Shown: positions 1 through 10,867, numbered from the stretch's first letter. The stretch is DNA of 43,151 nt from JBFXAM01 sp050184295 (GCA_050184295.1 JBFXAM010000033.1:1-43151), one strand, 5' to 3'. Numbers and translations: made by a program. The notes: generated from the sequence alone by a model not told the origin.

Positions 1-24
1 ATCAACTAGTCCCGGGCGCGCGTC

Positions 25-2409
25 GTGGCGGTCGGCGGGCTGCTGCTACAGCTGGCCGGCGCGGTCGCGCTGCTTCTGCTGGGTTTTGCGATCCGGTCGG
101 TCGCCACGGCGCAGCTTGGGTGGCTGGTGCTCGGCGGCGTGCCGATCTGGTTTGTGGCGCTGCTGCTGTTCCGCCAGCACGAGCTGGCCGACCTGGAGCA
201 GATGGACCTGGAGGAGCTGCGCCGGGAGCGGGCGGCGACCGGCGGAGGCGAGGCGATCTTCGGCGCGGGCGGCGGCTACGCGGTCGCGGCGAACCGGCTG
301 GAGTGGATGCGGCGTTGGTTCGTCCCGGCGTTCAGCCTGGTCGTCGGCGCGTATCTCGTCATCGCGGGCGTCGGCTTGTGGCTCACCGTCTCGCGCGGCT
401 TGATGCAGTGGCGCGAACTCGAAAACGTGCAGGTCGGCATCCTCGTGCTGTCGGTCGCGATGCTGCTGTTCTTCCTGCTCTCGCGATTCGCCGCCGGCAT
501 GGGGCGCATCGTCCAGTGGCAACTGCTGCGCGCGGGCGCATCGTTCATGCTGGGCAACGCGCTGGTCGCGCTATTGCTGGTCGCGGCGCTCGGCGTGCAG
601 CTCTACACCGGCGACATGCGCTGGGACCGCTATCTCGCGTTCGCGCTGCCGTGGGTGATGATCGTCATCGGCGTGGAGGTGCTGGCGAACTTCGTGCTCG
701 ACATCTACCGCCCGCGGTTGGCGGGCGTGGAGCCGCGGGCGGCGTTCGACAGTCGCATTCTGGCGCTCTTCTCCGAGCCGGGCGGAATCGCACACAGCGT
801 CGCGGAAGCGCTGAACTATCAGTTCGGGTTCCAGGTCTCGCAGACGTGGTTTTACCAGTTGGTGCAGCGGGCGTTCGTGCCGCTGGTGGGTTTCGGGGCG
901 CTGGCGCTGTGGGTGTTGACGTGCATCGTGGTGGTGCAGCCTTACGAGCTGGCGATCATCGAGCGGTTCGGGCGCCAACTGAACGCCGACGCACCGCTCG
1001 GTCCGGGGCTGCACGTCAAGGCGCCCTGGCCGATCGACGTCGCGCAGAAATACAACACCAAGCAACTGCACCAGATGTGGATTGGACGCAAGGTCGACAG
1101 CGACGAGCCGCACGCCGACGCCGCCGACGCGAAAGGTGTCGTGCTGTGGAGCGACCCGAAGCACGGCGGATTCGAGGAGTTCAACTTCATGGTGGCGCCG
1201 CCGCCGCGGACCGACCGGCGACCGTCGGTGCGGACCGGCGAGGACGCGCGCACGGACGCGGAGACGGTCGCGGTGCACGTGCTGCGGATGACCGTCGTGC
1301 TGCAGTATCAGATTCTGCCGGAGCGGCTGCGTGAGCACACGGGCACGGTCGCCACGCCGCAGGAGTTGCTGCGGGCCCTGGCGTGGCAGGAGCTGATCCG
1401 GTTCAACGCGTCGAGCGATTCGGCGAGCCTGCTGGGCGAGCGGCGCGCGGTCGCGGCGGACGTGCTGATGGAGCGCGTGAACCGGCGGCTGGCGGCGCTG
1501 GATGTCGGATTGCAGGTGATCTATGTCGGGTTCCAGGATGTTCACCCCGAGACGCGCGTGGCGGAGGCGTGGCGGCGCGTGATCGGCGCCGAAACCGAGA
1601 AGGTCACGGAAATCCGCAAGGCACTCGTCGCGGAAAACCGGGTGTTGTCGGCGGTGGCCGGCGACCGGGATCGGGCGCACGCGCTGGCCGCGGCGATCGA
1701 GGCGCTGAACCAACACGAGGCGGCGCGCAACCAGGCGGAAACCGCGCTGGCGCAGGTGCCGGCGGAGTCGCTCGCGCCGCTCGCCGCACAGCTGGATGCG
1801 CGTGGCGAGCTCTTCGACGCCGTCGCCGAGGCGCAGGGCGCGGTGCGGCGGGCGCGGATACAGCTCGCGCGTCGGCAGGAAGAGGTCAATCACGGTTTGG
1901 GCGCCAGCCTGGCGCAGCGCGATCGGGCGCGTCAGGCGGTGGCCGAGGCCGAGGCCGCCGAGCGCGCGGCGATCGAGGCGCGGGACGCGGCGTTTGCGGG
2001 ACTGCGCGGCGCGGCGCGGCTGGGGGCGCCGGCGGCGGTGGACGCGCTGCTCGCGGCGACGCAGGCGCAGCACGGCGAGCGGTATTGGAATCGGCGGATC
2101 GAGGAGTTGCTGGTGGGGCTGGAAGGCGAGGCGGCGGTGACGCTGGCGAACGCGCACGCGCGGCGCTGGGAGCTGGAGATGCGCGCGGTCACGGAGCTGG
2201 CGTTGGCCGAGGGCGCGCGGTCGAGCTTCCGCGCGGCGCCGGACGTGTACCGGGCGCGGAGCTACCTGCGGGCGCTGACCGAAGGCATCCGCAACTCGCG
2301 AAAGTACCTGCTCGGTGTTGACCCCAACCGCGAAGTGAAGACGCGGATCGAGGCCCAGGAACAGGCCCGGCCGGGTATCGAGCAGATGCCCACGCGGGCT
2401 CCCGAGTAA
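25..2409 (+). CDS. Polytopic SPFH-domain (HflK-like) membrane protein
   Basis: This 794-residue protein has about seven predicted membrane segments (roughly residues 3-24, 30-50, 99-123, 134-157, 170-196, 203-228 and 282-305). The last one runs into an SPFH/band 7 domain (about 300-520) that opens with a PYELAIIERFG stretch typical of HflK. An Ala/Glu/Arg-rich predicted coiled coil (about 515-660) follows. Ordinary HflK proteins are about 400 residues with one membrane anchor, so the polytopic N-terminal half is unusual. SPFH proteins form oligomeric cages or scaffolds in membranes, and HflK/HflC modulate the FtsH protease; the role here is unknown. An in-frame TAG at 7-9 limits the start, and GTG at 25 is the first possible codon. 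No Shine-Dalgarno site is visible in the short upstream stretch. It is the first gene visible in a plus-strand run of six. Confidence 0.85.
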   Translation: MAVGGLLLQLAGAVALLLLGFAIRSVATAQLGWLVLGGVPIWFVALLLFRQHELADLEQMDLEELRRERAATGGGEAIFGAGGGYAVAANRLEWMRRWFVPAFSLVVGAYLVIAGVGLWLTVSRGLMQWRELENVQVGILVLSVAMLLFFLLSRFAAGMGRIVQWQLLRAGASFMLGNALVALLLVAALGVQLYTGDMRWDRYLAFALPWVMIVIGVEVLANFVLDIYRPRLAGVEPRAAFDSRILALFSEPGGIAHSVAEALNYQFGFQVSQTWFYQLVQRAFVPLVGFGALALWVLTCIVVVQPYELAIIERFGRQLNADAPLGPGLHVKAPWPIDVAQKYNTKQLHQMWIGRKVDSDEPHADAADAKGVVLWSDPKHGGFEEFNFMVAPPPRTDRRPSVRTGEDARTDAETVAVHVLRMTVVLQYQILPERLREHTGTVATPQELLRALAWQELIRFNASSDSASLLGERRAVAADVLMERVNRRLAALDVGLQVIYVGFQDVHPETRVAEAWRRVIGAETEKVTEIRKALVAENRVLSAVAGDRDRAHALAAAIEALNQHEAARNQAETALAQVPAESLAPLAAQLDARGELFDAVAEAQGAVRRARIQLARRQEEVNHGLGASLAQRDRARQAVAEAEAAERAAIEARDAAFAGLRGAARLGAPAAVDALLAATQAQHGERYWNRRIEELLVGLEGEAAVTLANAHARRWELEMRAVTELALAEGARSSFRAAPDVYRARSYLRALTEGIRNSRKYLLGVDPNREVKTRIEAQEQARPGIEQMPTRAPE

Positions 2410-2474
2410 GTTCGAAGTTCACGCGCGGGCTCGTGGAACCCCCCCCCGCCCGCGGCGCAAGGAGCGAAGCAGTC

Positions 2475-3446
2475 ATGCGAATCCCGATGGCGACGCTGCT
2501 GACCGGCGGACTGCTGTTCGCCGCCCTGTTGACCTTCACGTTCACCGCGCGCGTGCGATTCAGCGAAGTCGCGGTGAAGGTGCGGCTCGGCAAGGCGGAC
2601 GCCAGCAGCATCATTCGCGAGCCGGGAATCTATTTCAAATGGCCTTGGCCGATCGAGCAGGTCGTGCCTTACGACAAGCGCCTCCAGGTTCTCGACACAC
2701 CCGAAGGCGAGATCAAGACGCAGGACGGCAAGAACCTGATCGTCGGGCTCTACGCGCTGTGGCGGATTCAGGATCCGTTGCAGTTCTACGTCCGGGTGCA
2801 GGACATCCGCCGGGCGGAGGAGCAGCTCCGATCGCGGCTGAACGAGTTTCGGGCCGCGGTGATCGGCAAGCACGACTTGTCGGAGTTCCTGGGGCTCGAC
2901 GAACAGCAGGTGACGGCGAACCACGCGGCGATCGAGAAGCAGATGCTCGATGCGGCGGCCCCGCGCTTGCTGGCGGACTACGGCGTCGAGCTGGTGGCGG
3001 TGGGCATCCGGCGCATCTCGCTGCACAACACGGTGAACGACGCGGTGTTCAACAGCATGCAGCAGGAGCGCGAGGCGGAGGCGACGCGCTATCGCGAGGA
3101 GGGGCGCTCGGTGGCGGCGGGCATCGTGGCCCGCGCCGAGGGCGCCGCGCGGATCATCCGCGAGTTCGCGACGGCGCGCGGGGCGGAGATCGAGCGCGCC
3201 GGCAAGGAGGCGGAAAGCCGCATCCTGGCGCAGATCAAGCCGGAGGATCGCGACTTTTTCATCTGGCTGCGATGGCTGGACGCGTTGCGGGCGTCGCTGA
3301 AGGAGAAGTCGACGATTTTCTTTGACGCGAACAGCGAGCTGTTCCGCGTGCTGGATCAGCCGGCGGCGTTCGCGCCGCCGACGCCGGCGCCGCCGGCGAT
3401 GTTCGGCGGCGAGGACGCGGCCCGCGGCGCAGACGGGCACGAGTAA
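2475..3446 (+). CDS. SPFH-domain protein, HflC-like
   Basis: The product is 323 residues with one N-terminal membrane anchor (about 7-25) followed by an SPFH domain (about 26-200). The coiled-coil part (about 190-260) contains QQEREAEATRYREEGR and an AEGAARIIREFATARG segment, close to the usual HflC pattern. HflC partners HflK in an oligomer around FtsH, facing the periplasm; partnership with the two flanking SPFH genes is inferred from position. ATG at 2475 is chosen because AAGGAG lies 10 nt upstream. A GTG 14 codons earlier would add a Pro/Arg-rich leader and has no ribosome site. The C-terminal 30 residues are Ala/Pro-rich and probably disordered. Confidence 0.88.
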   Translation: MRIPMATLLTGGLLFAALLTFTFTARVRFSEVAVKVRLGKADASSIIREPGIYFKWPWPIEQVVPYDKRLQVLDTPEGEIKTQDGKNLIVGLYALWRIQDPLQFYVRVQDIRRAEEQLRSRLNEFRAAVIGKHDLSEFLGLDEQQVTANHAAIEKQMLDAAAPRLLADYGVELVAVGIRRISLHNTVNDAVFNSMQQEREAEATRYREEGRSVAAGIVARAEGAARIIREFATARGAEIERAGKEAESRILAQIKPEDRDFFIWLRWLDALRASLKEKSTIFFDANSELFRVLDQPAAFAPPTPAPPAMFGGEDAARGADGHE

Positions 3447-3456
3447 GGAGCGGGCG

Positions 3457-4740
3457 ATGCACGTGCACGACCCTTTCGGCCACCATCACGACGATCATGA
3501 TCACGGCCACGGTCATGATCGCGGGGCGACCACGCTGGCGGAGTATCCGCGCGATCCGGCGACCGAGTCGCTGATCGCGGCGCTGCGATCGAGCTTTAAC
3601 GTCCTGCGGGTGGTGATTGTGGCGCTGGTGATCGCGTATTTCGCGTCAGGTTTCTTCAAGGTCAACCAGGGCGAGCAGGGGCTGATCGTCCGCTTCGGCG
3701 AGCTGCACGAGCGCGACGGCACGCCGGTGCTGAGGCCGGGGATGTACGGCGCCTGGCCGGATCCGTTCGACGAGAAGATCCGCATCCCGGGCGCGCTGAA
3801 GACGATCGAGATCGACTCGTTTCTGTTCGAGCGCGCCGCGGATCAGAAGGGCCGGCCGATCACCGAGGTCATGCCGGCGTCGCCGCAGCTGCGCCCCGGT
3901 TTCGACGGCGCGATGCTGACCGGCGACAAGAACCTGTCGCATGGGCTGTGGGTGATCGAGTATCGCATCGGCGACGCCGAGAAGTTCGTGCAAAACGTGG
4001 GGGAGACGGACGCGGCGCTGCAACCGCTCTTGTGGCGTCTGGCGGAGCACGCGATCGTTCAGGCGGTGGCGTATCGGCGCGTGGAGGACGTGACGCGGAC
4101 GGCGCGCGAGGCGGTGGCGGCGGACGTGCGCTCGAAGCTGCAGGCGGCGCTCGACCGGTTCGAGACCGGCGTGATCGTCGAGAACATCCGGCCCAACACG
4201 ATCGAGCCCGTCCCCGTGCGGCAGGCGTTCACCGCGGTTACCCAGGCGCAGGCCGACAGTGCCCGCGACATCGACGTGGCCCGCCAGCGGGCGGCGGAGT
4301 TGAAAAACCGGGCCGCGGGCCCGGCGCACGAGCGCCTGCTGGCGGCGGTCGAGGCGTATGGCGCGGCGCAGGCGGCGAAGGCCGATCCGGCTCGGTTGGA
4401 TGAGCTGCGCGGCGCGATCGACGCAGCGTTGCAGGACGCGGGCGGCGAGGTGGCGGGGGCGCTGGCGTCGGCGCAGGCGCAGGCCAACAAGTTCGGCAGC
4501 GACGCGCGGCGCGAGTACAGCGAGTTCAGCAGCCAGTTGGAGCTGTTTCGGCGCGACCCCGTGCTGACCACGACGCGGCTCTGGCAGCAGATGCGGGCCG
4601 ACGTCCTCGGCAGCAAGCAGAACGAAGTGTTCTATCTGCCGTCGAGCGGCGCGATCGAGATTCTGACCAACCGTGATCCGGCGAAGCTGCTGGAGGCGGA
4701 GCAGGAGCGCTACCGCAGACAGCAAGGCGGCCCGCGCTGA
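3457..4740 (+). CDS. SPFH-domain protein, HflK-like, with His-rich N-terminus
   Basis: The product is 427 residues. The first 21 contain nine histidines and several aspartates (MHVHDPFGHHH...), a plausible metal-binding cytoplasmic tail. A membrane segment follows (about 48-66), then an SPFH domain that begins VNQGEQGLIVRFGEL and a long helical C-terminal half (about 270-390). The HflK assignment rests on this order and on the paired HflC-like gene just upstream. The start ATG has AAGGAG 6 nt before it, and that ribosome site overlaps the stop of the upstream gene, so translation is probably coupled. Three SPFH paralogues in a row is more than the usual HflK/HflC pair. Metal binding is inference from composition only. 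Confidence 0.85.
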   Translation: MHVHDPFGHHHDDHDHGHGHDRGATTLAEYPRDPATESLIAALRSSFNVLRVVIVALVIAYFASGFFKVNQGEQGLIVRFGELHERDGTPVLRPGMYGAWPDPFDEKIRIPGALKTIEIDSFLFERAADQKGRPITEVMPASPQLRPGFDGAMLTGDKNLSHGLWVIEYRIGDAEKFVQNVGETDAALQPLLWRLAEHAIVQAVAYRRVEDVTRTAREAVAADVRSKLQAALDRFETGVIVENIRPNTIEPVPVRQAFTAVTQAQADSARDIDVARQRAAELKNRAAGPAHERLLAAVEAYGAAQAAKADPARLDELRGAIDAALQDAGGEVAGALASAQAQANKFGSDARREYSEFSSQLELFRRDPVLTTTRLWQQMRADVLGSKQNEVFYLPSSGAIEILTNRDPAKLLEAEQERYRRQQGGPR

Positions 4741-4818
4741 CGTCGCGCGTCCGCCGCAACCGATCGAAGCGCGTCGCCGCACGCCGCGCCTGAACGGGCG
4801 CCGCAGCGAGGAGTGCTC

Positions 4819-5972
<1,154 letters not shown>

Positions 5973-5976
<4 letters not shown>

Positions 5977-7361
5977 AACCCGTGTGGGCGATCGCCCGGC
6001 TGACCTTCTGGGAAGGCGTGCGGATGAAGATCAACGTGGTCTTCATCCTGATGCTCGTGTTCATCGTGCTGCGGATGCCGTTTGCGCTGCGCGGCGACGA
6101 GACGCTGGCGGGTCGGCTGCAGACGTTTCTCGATTACTCGCTGAGCGCATTGAGCCTTCTGGTCGGGCTGGCGACGGTTTTTTTCTCGTGCGCGACGCTG
6201 ACGGGCGAGATCAAGAGCAACACGCTGCACCTGGTGCTCACCAAGCCGGTCACGCGATTTCAGGTTCTGCTGGGCAAGTGGCTGGGCGTGAACCTGCTCG
6301 CGATCCTGCTGGTGGTGTCGAGCGGGCTGGTGATCTACGGGTTCGCGCGCTACATCCGCAGCTGGGAGGGGTACTTCGAGCGTGACAAGTTGCAGGTGCG
6401 CGACGTCGTGTGGACGGCGCGGGCCAGCGGCGCGCCGGTGCGGCCCGACTTCGTCAAGACCGCGACCGAGCGCGTCGAGCAGCGGATTCGCGACGGCGGG
6501 CTCGAAGCCGCCAAGCGCGACGCCGCCATTCATGAGACCGTGCAGGAACTGGAGAGCGACTGGCGATCGCTCGGACCGGGCGAATACGAGGTGTATCACT
6601 TCGAGAAGCTGCCGCCGCCGGAGGCCGAAAGCGAGGTGATCCAGGTGCGGTTCAAGGCGCGTGGGGTACCGCAGCCGCGGCAGGAGATTCTGGAGCTGGA
6701 CTGGATGTTCGTCGATCCGCAGACGGAGCAGCCGCTGATGCCGGCGCCGTTCCGGACGCGGGAGCGGAGCGGCGACATGCACCAGTTCCTGGTGAGCGCG
6801 CGGGCGATCCGGGACGGGAAGGCGGCGTTGTTCGTGGGCAACCCGCACGATCCCGACTCGCGCGTGCGGGCGCTGTTCGAGGGGCGCGACTCGCTCCAGA
6901 TTCTGTACAAGGTGGGGAGCTTCGAGGCCAATTATCTCAAGACGCTGCTGATGACGCTCTTCCGACTGGCGTTTCTGAGCGCGGTGGGCGTGATGTTCAG
7001 CACGTTTGTTTCGTTTCCGGTCGCATGCCTGGGGGCGTTTGCGACGTACCTGATCGCGCTGGCCAGCCCCTGGTGGCTGGAGGCGATCGGCGCCAACCTG
7101 CAAATCTGGAGCGCGTCGATCGATCCGTTCGGGCAGTACGGGCCGTACATCCGTTTCCTGCTCGTCCCGATACTCCGGGTGCTGTTCCCCGACTTCGTGC
7201 GGCTCGACGGCGCCTCGAAATTGGTGGACGGAGCTGTGATCCCGAACGACCTGGTCGGCGCCGCGTTCGCGCAGACAGTAGTGTTCGGCGGCGTGCTCGT
7301 GCTGGCGGTCGGGTGGCTGGTGTTCCGGCGGCGCGAGATCGCCGAGGTGACCGTGCAGTAA
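5973..7361 (+). CDS. ABC-2 type transporter permease
   Basis: The 462-residue membrane protein starts at ATG overlapping the ATPase stop by 4 nt (ATGA), so the two are translationally coupled. Membrane segments are predicted near residues 20-36, 55-76, 102-124, 325-350, 352-370 and 428-452. The motif GEIKSNTLHLVLTKPVTR after the second segment is typical of ABC-2 permeases of the NosY/GldF kind, where it forms the coupling region. A hydrophilic loop of about 200 residues separates segments three and four, larger than in simple ABC-2 permeases, and would form an extra-membrane domain. Together with the upstream gene it should form an exporter or lipid/protein-handling machine; the cargo is not predictable. 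Confidence 0.88.
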
Positions 7362-7380
7362 CGAGCCGGCGGCGGGCGGC

Positions 7381-7428
7381 CGCGGGCCCCGGGGCGGGGC
7401 CGCTGCCGCGGCGTTCCGCGGGCCCGCG
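7381..7428. repeat. GC-rich inverted repeat before the 7498 gene
   Basis: A perfect 9-bp inverted repeat, cgcgggccc (7381-7389) and gggcccgcg (7420-7428), lies between the permease stop and the next start. The enclosed loop is itself very GC-rich and no T-run follows, so it is not a classical intrinsic terminator. It could be an attenuating or mRNA-stabilising hairpin, or just reflect high GC. Confidence 0.35.
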
Positions 7429-7497
7429 CGTAGGATTCTTCGGAGGGGTCGAGGCGACGACGCCGGGCAGCGAGCTGCGGCGGAAAGGGCGATTCTC

Positions 7498-9639
7498 ATG
7501 AGCAAAGCGCGCCTCATCCAGATCGTCGCGCTACTCGCGTGCGCGGGGTTTATTTTCGGCGCTTCGCGTTTTGTGCCGGCGATCAACGAGGGCCGCCGGG
7601 CGCTGAACATGATCGGCGCGGACGTCGGCGAGGGCAGCGCGCCGCCGGAGTTTGCGTTCGCGGTCCAGGCGTTTGGAGCGTTTCGGGGGCTGCTGACCAA
7701 CATCGCGTTCATCCGCGCGACCGAGTACAAGGAGCAGGGGCGCTACTACGACGCGATGCAGCTCGCCAACTGGATCTGCAAGCTCCAGCCGCGGTTTCCC
7801 AGCGTGTGGGAATTCAACGCCTGGAACATGGCGTGGAACATCTCGGTCACGACCTACACGCCCGAGGAGCGCTGGAACTGGGTCTACAACGGGGCGAAGC
7901 TGCTGCGCGACGAGGGGCTGCGCTACAACCCGCGCGCGATCAATCTCTACAAGCAGCTCGCGTGGATCTTCGTCAACAAGATGAGCGAGTCGGTCGACGA
8001 CTTTCACAACGACTACAAGCGCAACTGGGCCTGGCGGATGCACCTGCTCTTCGGCCCGCCGCCGGACCCGCTCGGCGAGGTGAAGCCGACGGCGGACTTC
8101 GAAAAGCTCCAGACCGACCTGCGGACGGGCGCGCTGTACGAGGCGGCCGAGCTCGAGGAGCTGCGCCGCGGCGGGCATCGGCACCGTCCCAAGCCGGCGC
8201 CCAACCCGGCGGATGCGGACACGATCACGCCGTACGACGTCGTCAAGCGGGCCGCGTATGAACGGATCCAGGCGATCGACGACGCGGCCAAGTCGCTCAG
8301 CGAGCTGTACGAGCAGTTTCCCGAGACGCGCGCGATGGTGGCGCGGCTGCGCGACGAGCTCGGGGTCGCGATCCGCGACGAACAGTTGGAGGAGAACAAG
8401 TACTGGCACGAGTCCGGGCTGGCGATGCGGTTCTTCCTGCGGCTGCGCAAGCTGAGCGATCCCGCGACCATGCTGGCGCGCGTCGTGAAGAAGGCGGAGA
8501 GCGATCCGGACGCGGCGGCGCTGGAGCGCTTCGACCAGATCGTGGGCGTGCGTGAGAAGCGGCCGGCGGGCGAGGCGTTGGTGCGGTTTCTGCAGCGCAA
8601 GGTGGCGCGCGAGGTGTACAAGCTCGACACGGCGCACCTGGCGGAGCTGATGAAGCTGTTCGGCCCGATGGACTGGCGTGTGGTCGACGCGCACAGCCTC
8701 TACTGGGTGACGCGGGCGATCATCGAGGGACAGGAGACGATCAACGATTTCCGCAACGACAAGACCAACACCGCACGGATCCTCTTTTTCAGCCTTCGAA
8801 ATCTCTACCTGCGGAACCGGCTGATCTTCGAGCCGTATCCGCCGGACATCAGCCGCTCGTACATCAACCCCACGCCGGACATCAACTTCGTCGAGCCGAT
8901 GCACCAGGCGTACATCGTGTACGGTCCGATGCTCGATCCGGACAGCAACGACCAGGGCGCCGGCGAGACGTATCGCACGGGGCACGTGAATTTTCTGCGC
9001 GAGTCGATCCGCATGCTCTGGCTCTCCGACCGCGTCGGCGAGGCGCAGAAATACTATGACTACCTGCGCGAGACGTACGGCACGCTGCCGCACGACGGCT
9101 CGCTGAATCCCGAATACCTCAAGCCGCTGACCGACTTCGTGATGGACGCGTTCTACGAGAGCATCGACACGCTGCGGGATACGCAGGTGGCGATTAACGC
9201 GCTGCTGTTGAGCGCGTACAACGAGCTGGCGCAGGGCAACCTGACGCGCTACAACAACCTCGTGAACGTCGCGTACGACCTGCACGACCGCTATTCGAAG
9301 GAAAAGGCCGACCCGCTCACGGACCGGTTGCAGCTCGCGCCGTTCGTCGAGATGCAGGCCGACGCGATGAAGGTCTACCTGGTCGGCTTCCCCGCGGTCG
9401 CCGAGGCGCAGACGCTGCACAAGGCGCGGCTGTGGGGCGTGGCGCCGGTGCATCTCAAGCAGCGCGTGTACGACGAACTTGCGGATTACCTGCGCGAGGA
9501 GTGCGACCTCTGGCAGTTCGATTTCGCCAAGGCGTTTCCCGAGCCGCCGGGCATGGCGGAGTTTCGCGCCGAGGCGGAGAAGCTGCGGCTGAAGGAAGCG
9601 GACGAGAGCGGCGTCGTGACGCCGGCGCAGCCGCGCTAA
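7498..9639 (+). CDS. Large membrane-anchored protein of unknown function
   Basis: The product is 713 residues with one N-terminal hydrophobic segment (about 7-23) and a hydrophilic remainder predicted to be mostly helical. Residues 50-200 are rich in Trp and Tyr (for example FPSVWEFNAWNMAWNISV) and have the look of TPR-type helical repeats (KEQGRYYDAMQLANWICKL), but no clean repeat register could be established by eye. From memory, some planctomycete genomes label similar proteins 'IRE (iron responsive element)', a name with no support in this sequence. It follows the ABC permease by 136 nt in the same direction, so it probably belongs to the same functional unit. The ATG has only a weak AAAGGG site about 8 nt upstream. 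Confidence 0.8.
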   Translation: MSKARLIQIVALLACAGFIFGASRFVPAINEGRRALNMIGADVGEGSAPPEFAFAVQAFGAFRGLLTNIAFIRATEYKEQGRYYDAMQLANWICKLQPRFPSVWEFNAWNMAWNISVTTYTPEERWNWVYNGAKLLRDEGLRYNPRAINLYKQLAWIFVNKMSESVDDFHNDYKRNWAWRMHLLFGPPPDPLGEVKPTADFEKLQTDLRTGALYEAAELEELRRGGHRHRPKPAPNPADADTITPYDVVKRAAYERIQAIDDAAKSLSELYEQFPETRAMVARLRDELGVAIRDEQLEENKYWHESGLAMRFFLRLRKLSDPATMLARVVKKAESDPDAAALERFDQIVGVREKRPAGEALVRFLQRKVAREVYKLDTAHLAELMKLFGPMDWRVVDAHSLYWVTRAIIEGQETINDFRNDKTNTARILFFSLRNLYLRNRLIFEPYPPDISRSYINPTPDINFVEPMHQAYIVYGPMLDPDSNDQGAGETYRTGHVNFLRESIRMLWLSDRVGEAQKYYDYLRETYGTLPHDGSLNPEYLKPLTDFVMDAFYESIDTLRDTQVAINALLLSAYNELAQGNLTRYNNLVNVAYDLHDRYSKEKADPLTDRLQLAPFVEMQADAMKVYLVGFPAVAEAQTLHKARLWGVAPVHLKQRVYDELADYLREECDLWQFDFAKAFPEPPGMAEFRAEAEKLRLKEADESGVVTPAQPR

Positions 9640-9650
9640 CGGCGCGTGGG

Positions 9651-9929
9651 TCAGTGTCGGATCTCAAACCGCGTTTCGCCGGTCGCCAGCGGAACGTCGC
9701 GTTCGGTCGCGCGGTGAATGTTGCCCCGCATCGTGTCGGCGATGTCCGCGAGGAAGCGGTCGACTTCGCCGGCCTGGCCCTGGGCTTCGAGTTCGACGTC
9801 GCCGTCCGGGAGGTTTCGCACGTATCCGACGAGCGTGAACGAGCGGGCGAGATCGCAGCAGGTGTAGCGGAAGCCGACGCCTTGCACCCGGCCGCGATAG
9901 ACGACGTGTTTGCGGATTTCAGCGCTCAT
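9651..9929 (-). CDS. acyP: Acylphosphatase
   Basis: The 92-residue protein is full length for the family. It carries the signature GRVQGVGFR (13-21), whose Arg21 binds the acyl-phosphate, and YVRNLPDGDVELEAQG (36-51), whose Asn39 positions the attacking water. It hydrolyses acylphosphates such as acetyl-phosphate or 1,3-bisphosphoglycerate in the cytosol. The start ATG overlaps the stop of the zinc-ribbon membrane gene (ATGA), so it is translationally coupled. It converges on the 7498-9639 gene with only 11 nt between the two stops. Confidence 0.95.
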   Translation of the reverse strand: MSAEIRKHVVYRGRVQGVGFRYTCCDLARSFTLVGYVRNLPDGDVELEAQGQAGEVDRFLADIADTMRGNIHRATERDVPLATGETRFEIRH

Positions 9930-10867
9930 GCCGGCCTCGTGGAGGTGGCGGGGGGACGGCGGTTGCGCACGTCGGTGCGCGGGTTTTCGCGTGCGAGGGC
10001 GAGTTCGTGGCTGTGAGCTTCGGTCGCGGCGGCATCGAGCACGCGCGCGACGGCCGCCGCGAAAGCGGTGGCCCAGGCGAGCACGCCGATCAGCCCCACG
10101 CCGCCGAGCACGCCCAGCCAGTCGAGCGGCGCGGCCCACCTCGCGCCCGCGCCCGGCAGCAGCGACGGGCTGATTGCGACGAAGACGAGCGCGACGGCAG
10201 CGATCGCGAGGCGGCGGAGCCCGCGGAGCGAGCGCAGCAGATCGAATGCGGGCACGCGCGCGAGCACTGTTTCCAGGTAATACAGAAACGCAAGCGGGAT
10301 CACGCCGCACAGCAGCACCGTCGTCGCAAGCCAGAGCGCGCCTTCCAGCCACGCGAAGCGCAGCGTCAGGAAACGCAGCGACGACGACGCGCCGAGCAGG
10401 AGCAACGCGGGGATCCAGAGCAGCCCGCTGCGCAGCGCCCGGCGCAGTGCGGCGTGTTGCTGGCTGGCGAAGGGGCGCGGGTCGGGGGTCGTGAGTTGAA
10501 ACACGCCGACGATCGTAAGCAGCAGCGCGATGAGCAACACGCCCAGCCCGGCACAGGCGAAGAGATGACCGAGGAGCGAGATGGCGAGGCCGGCCCAGAT
10601 GCTGATCGCCGCCGCGTGCAGCAGCTCGGCGCCGCGGGCGAGGCGCCGGACATAGTCGGGCGGCGCGAAGCACAGGTCCACGCCCGCAGCGGAGTCGCGC
10701 ACCGGCGTCGCGCACTCGGGGCAGCATGCGTCGAGCGCCAGCGTGCGCAGGTTGTAGCCGCAATGGAGACAGGGCGCGTCGACCGTCAACACGCCCGCGG
10801 GGGCGGTCGACGGATCGGTTGACGACCCGAGCGGCGTCGGGTGCGGATCGGTCGGCGGCGTGCTCAT
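9926..10867 (-). CDS. Zinc-ribbon multi-pass membrane protein
   Basis: The 313-residue protein opens with a short linker and a zinc ribbon, CLHCGYNL...CCPECATP (about residues 25-45), followed by about six hydrophobic segments and an Arg/Pro-rich cytoplasmic tail. N-terminal ribbons of the C-x2-C-GYNL-x-C-PEC type in front of membrane helices are common in Planctomycetota, with unknown function. ATG at 10867 is chosen: a TACAAT hexamer at 10875-10880 ends 7 nt before it and no Shine-Dalgarno site is present, so translation is probably leaderless. The in-frame ATG at 10876 would lie inside the promoter. The stop overlaps the acylphosphatase start. Confidence 0.8.
   Translation of the reverse strand: MSTPPTDPHPTPLGSSTDPSTAPAGVLTVDAPCLHCGYNLRTLALDACCPECATPVRDSAAGVDLCFAPPDYVRRLARGAELLHAAAISIWAGLAISLLGHLFACAGLGVLLIALLLTIVGVFQLTTPDPRPFASQQHAALRRALRSGLLWIPALLLLGASSSLRFLTLRFAWLEGALWLATTVLLCGVIPLAFLYYLETVLARVPAFDLLRSLRGLRRLAIAAVALVFVAISPSLLPGAGARWAAPLDWLGVLGGVGLIGVLAWATAFAAAVARVLDAAATEAHSHELALARENPRTDVRNRRPPATSTRPA

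Noticed and set aside
7376..7428. GC-rich hairpin after the permease gene as an intrinsic terminator
   Set aside because: No T-run follows and the next gene is in the same direction.
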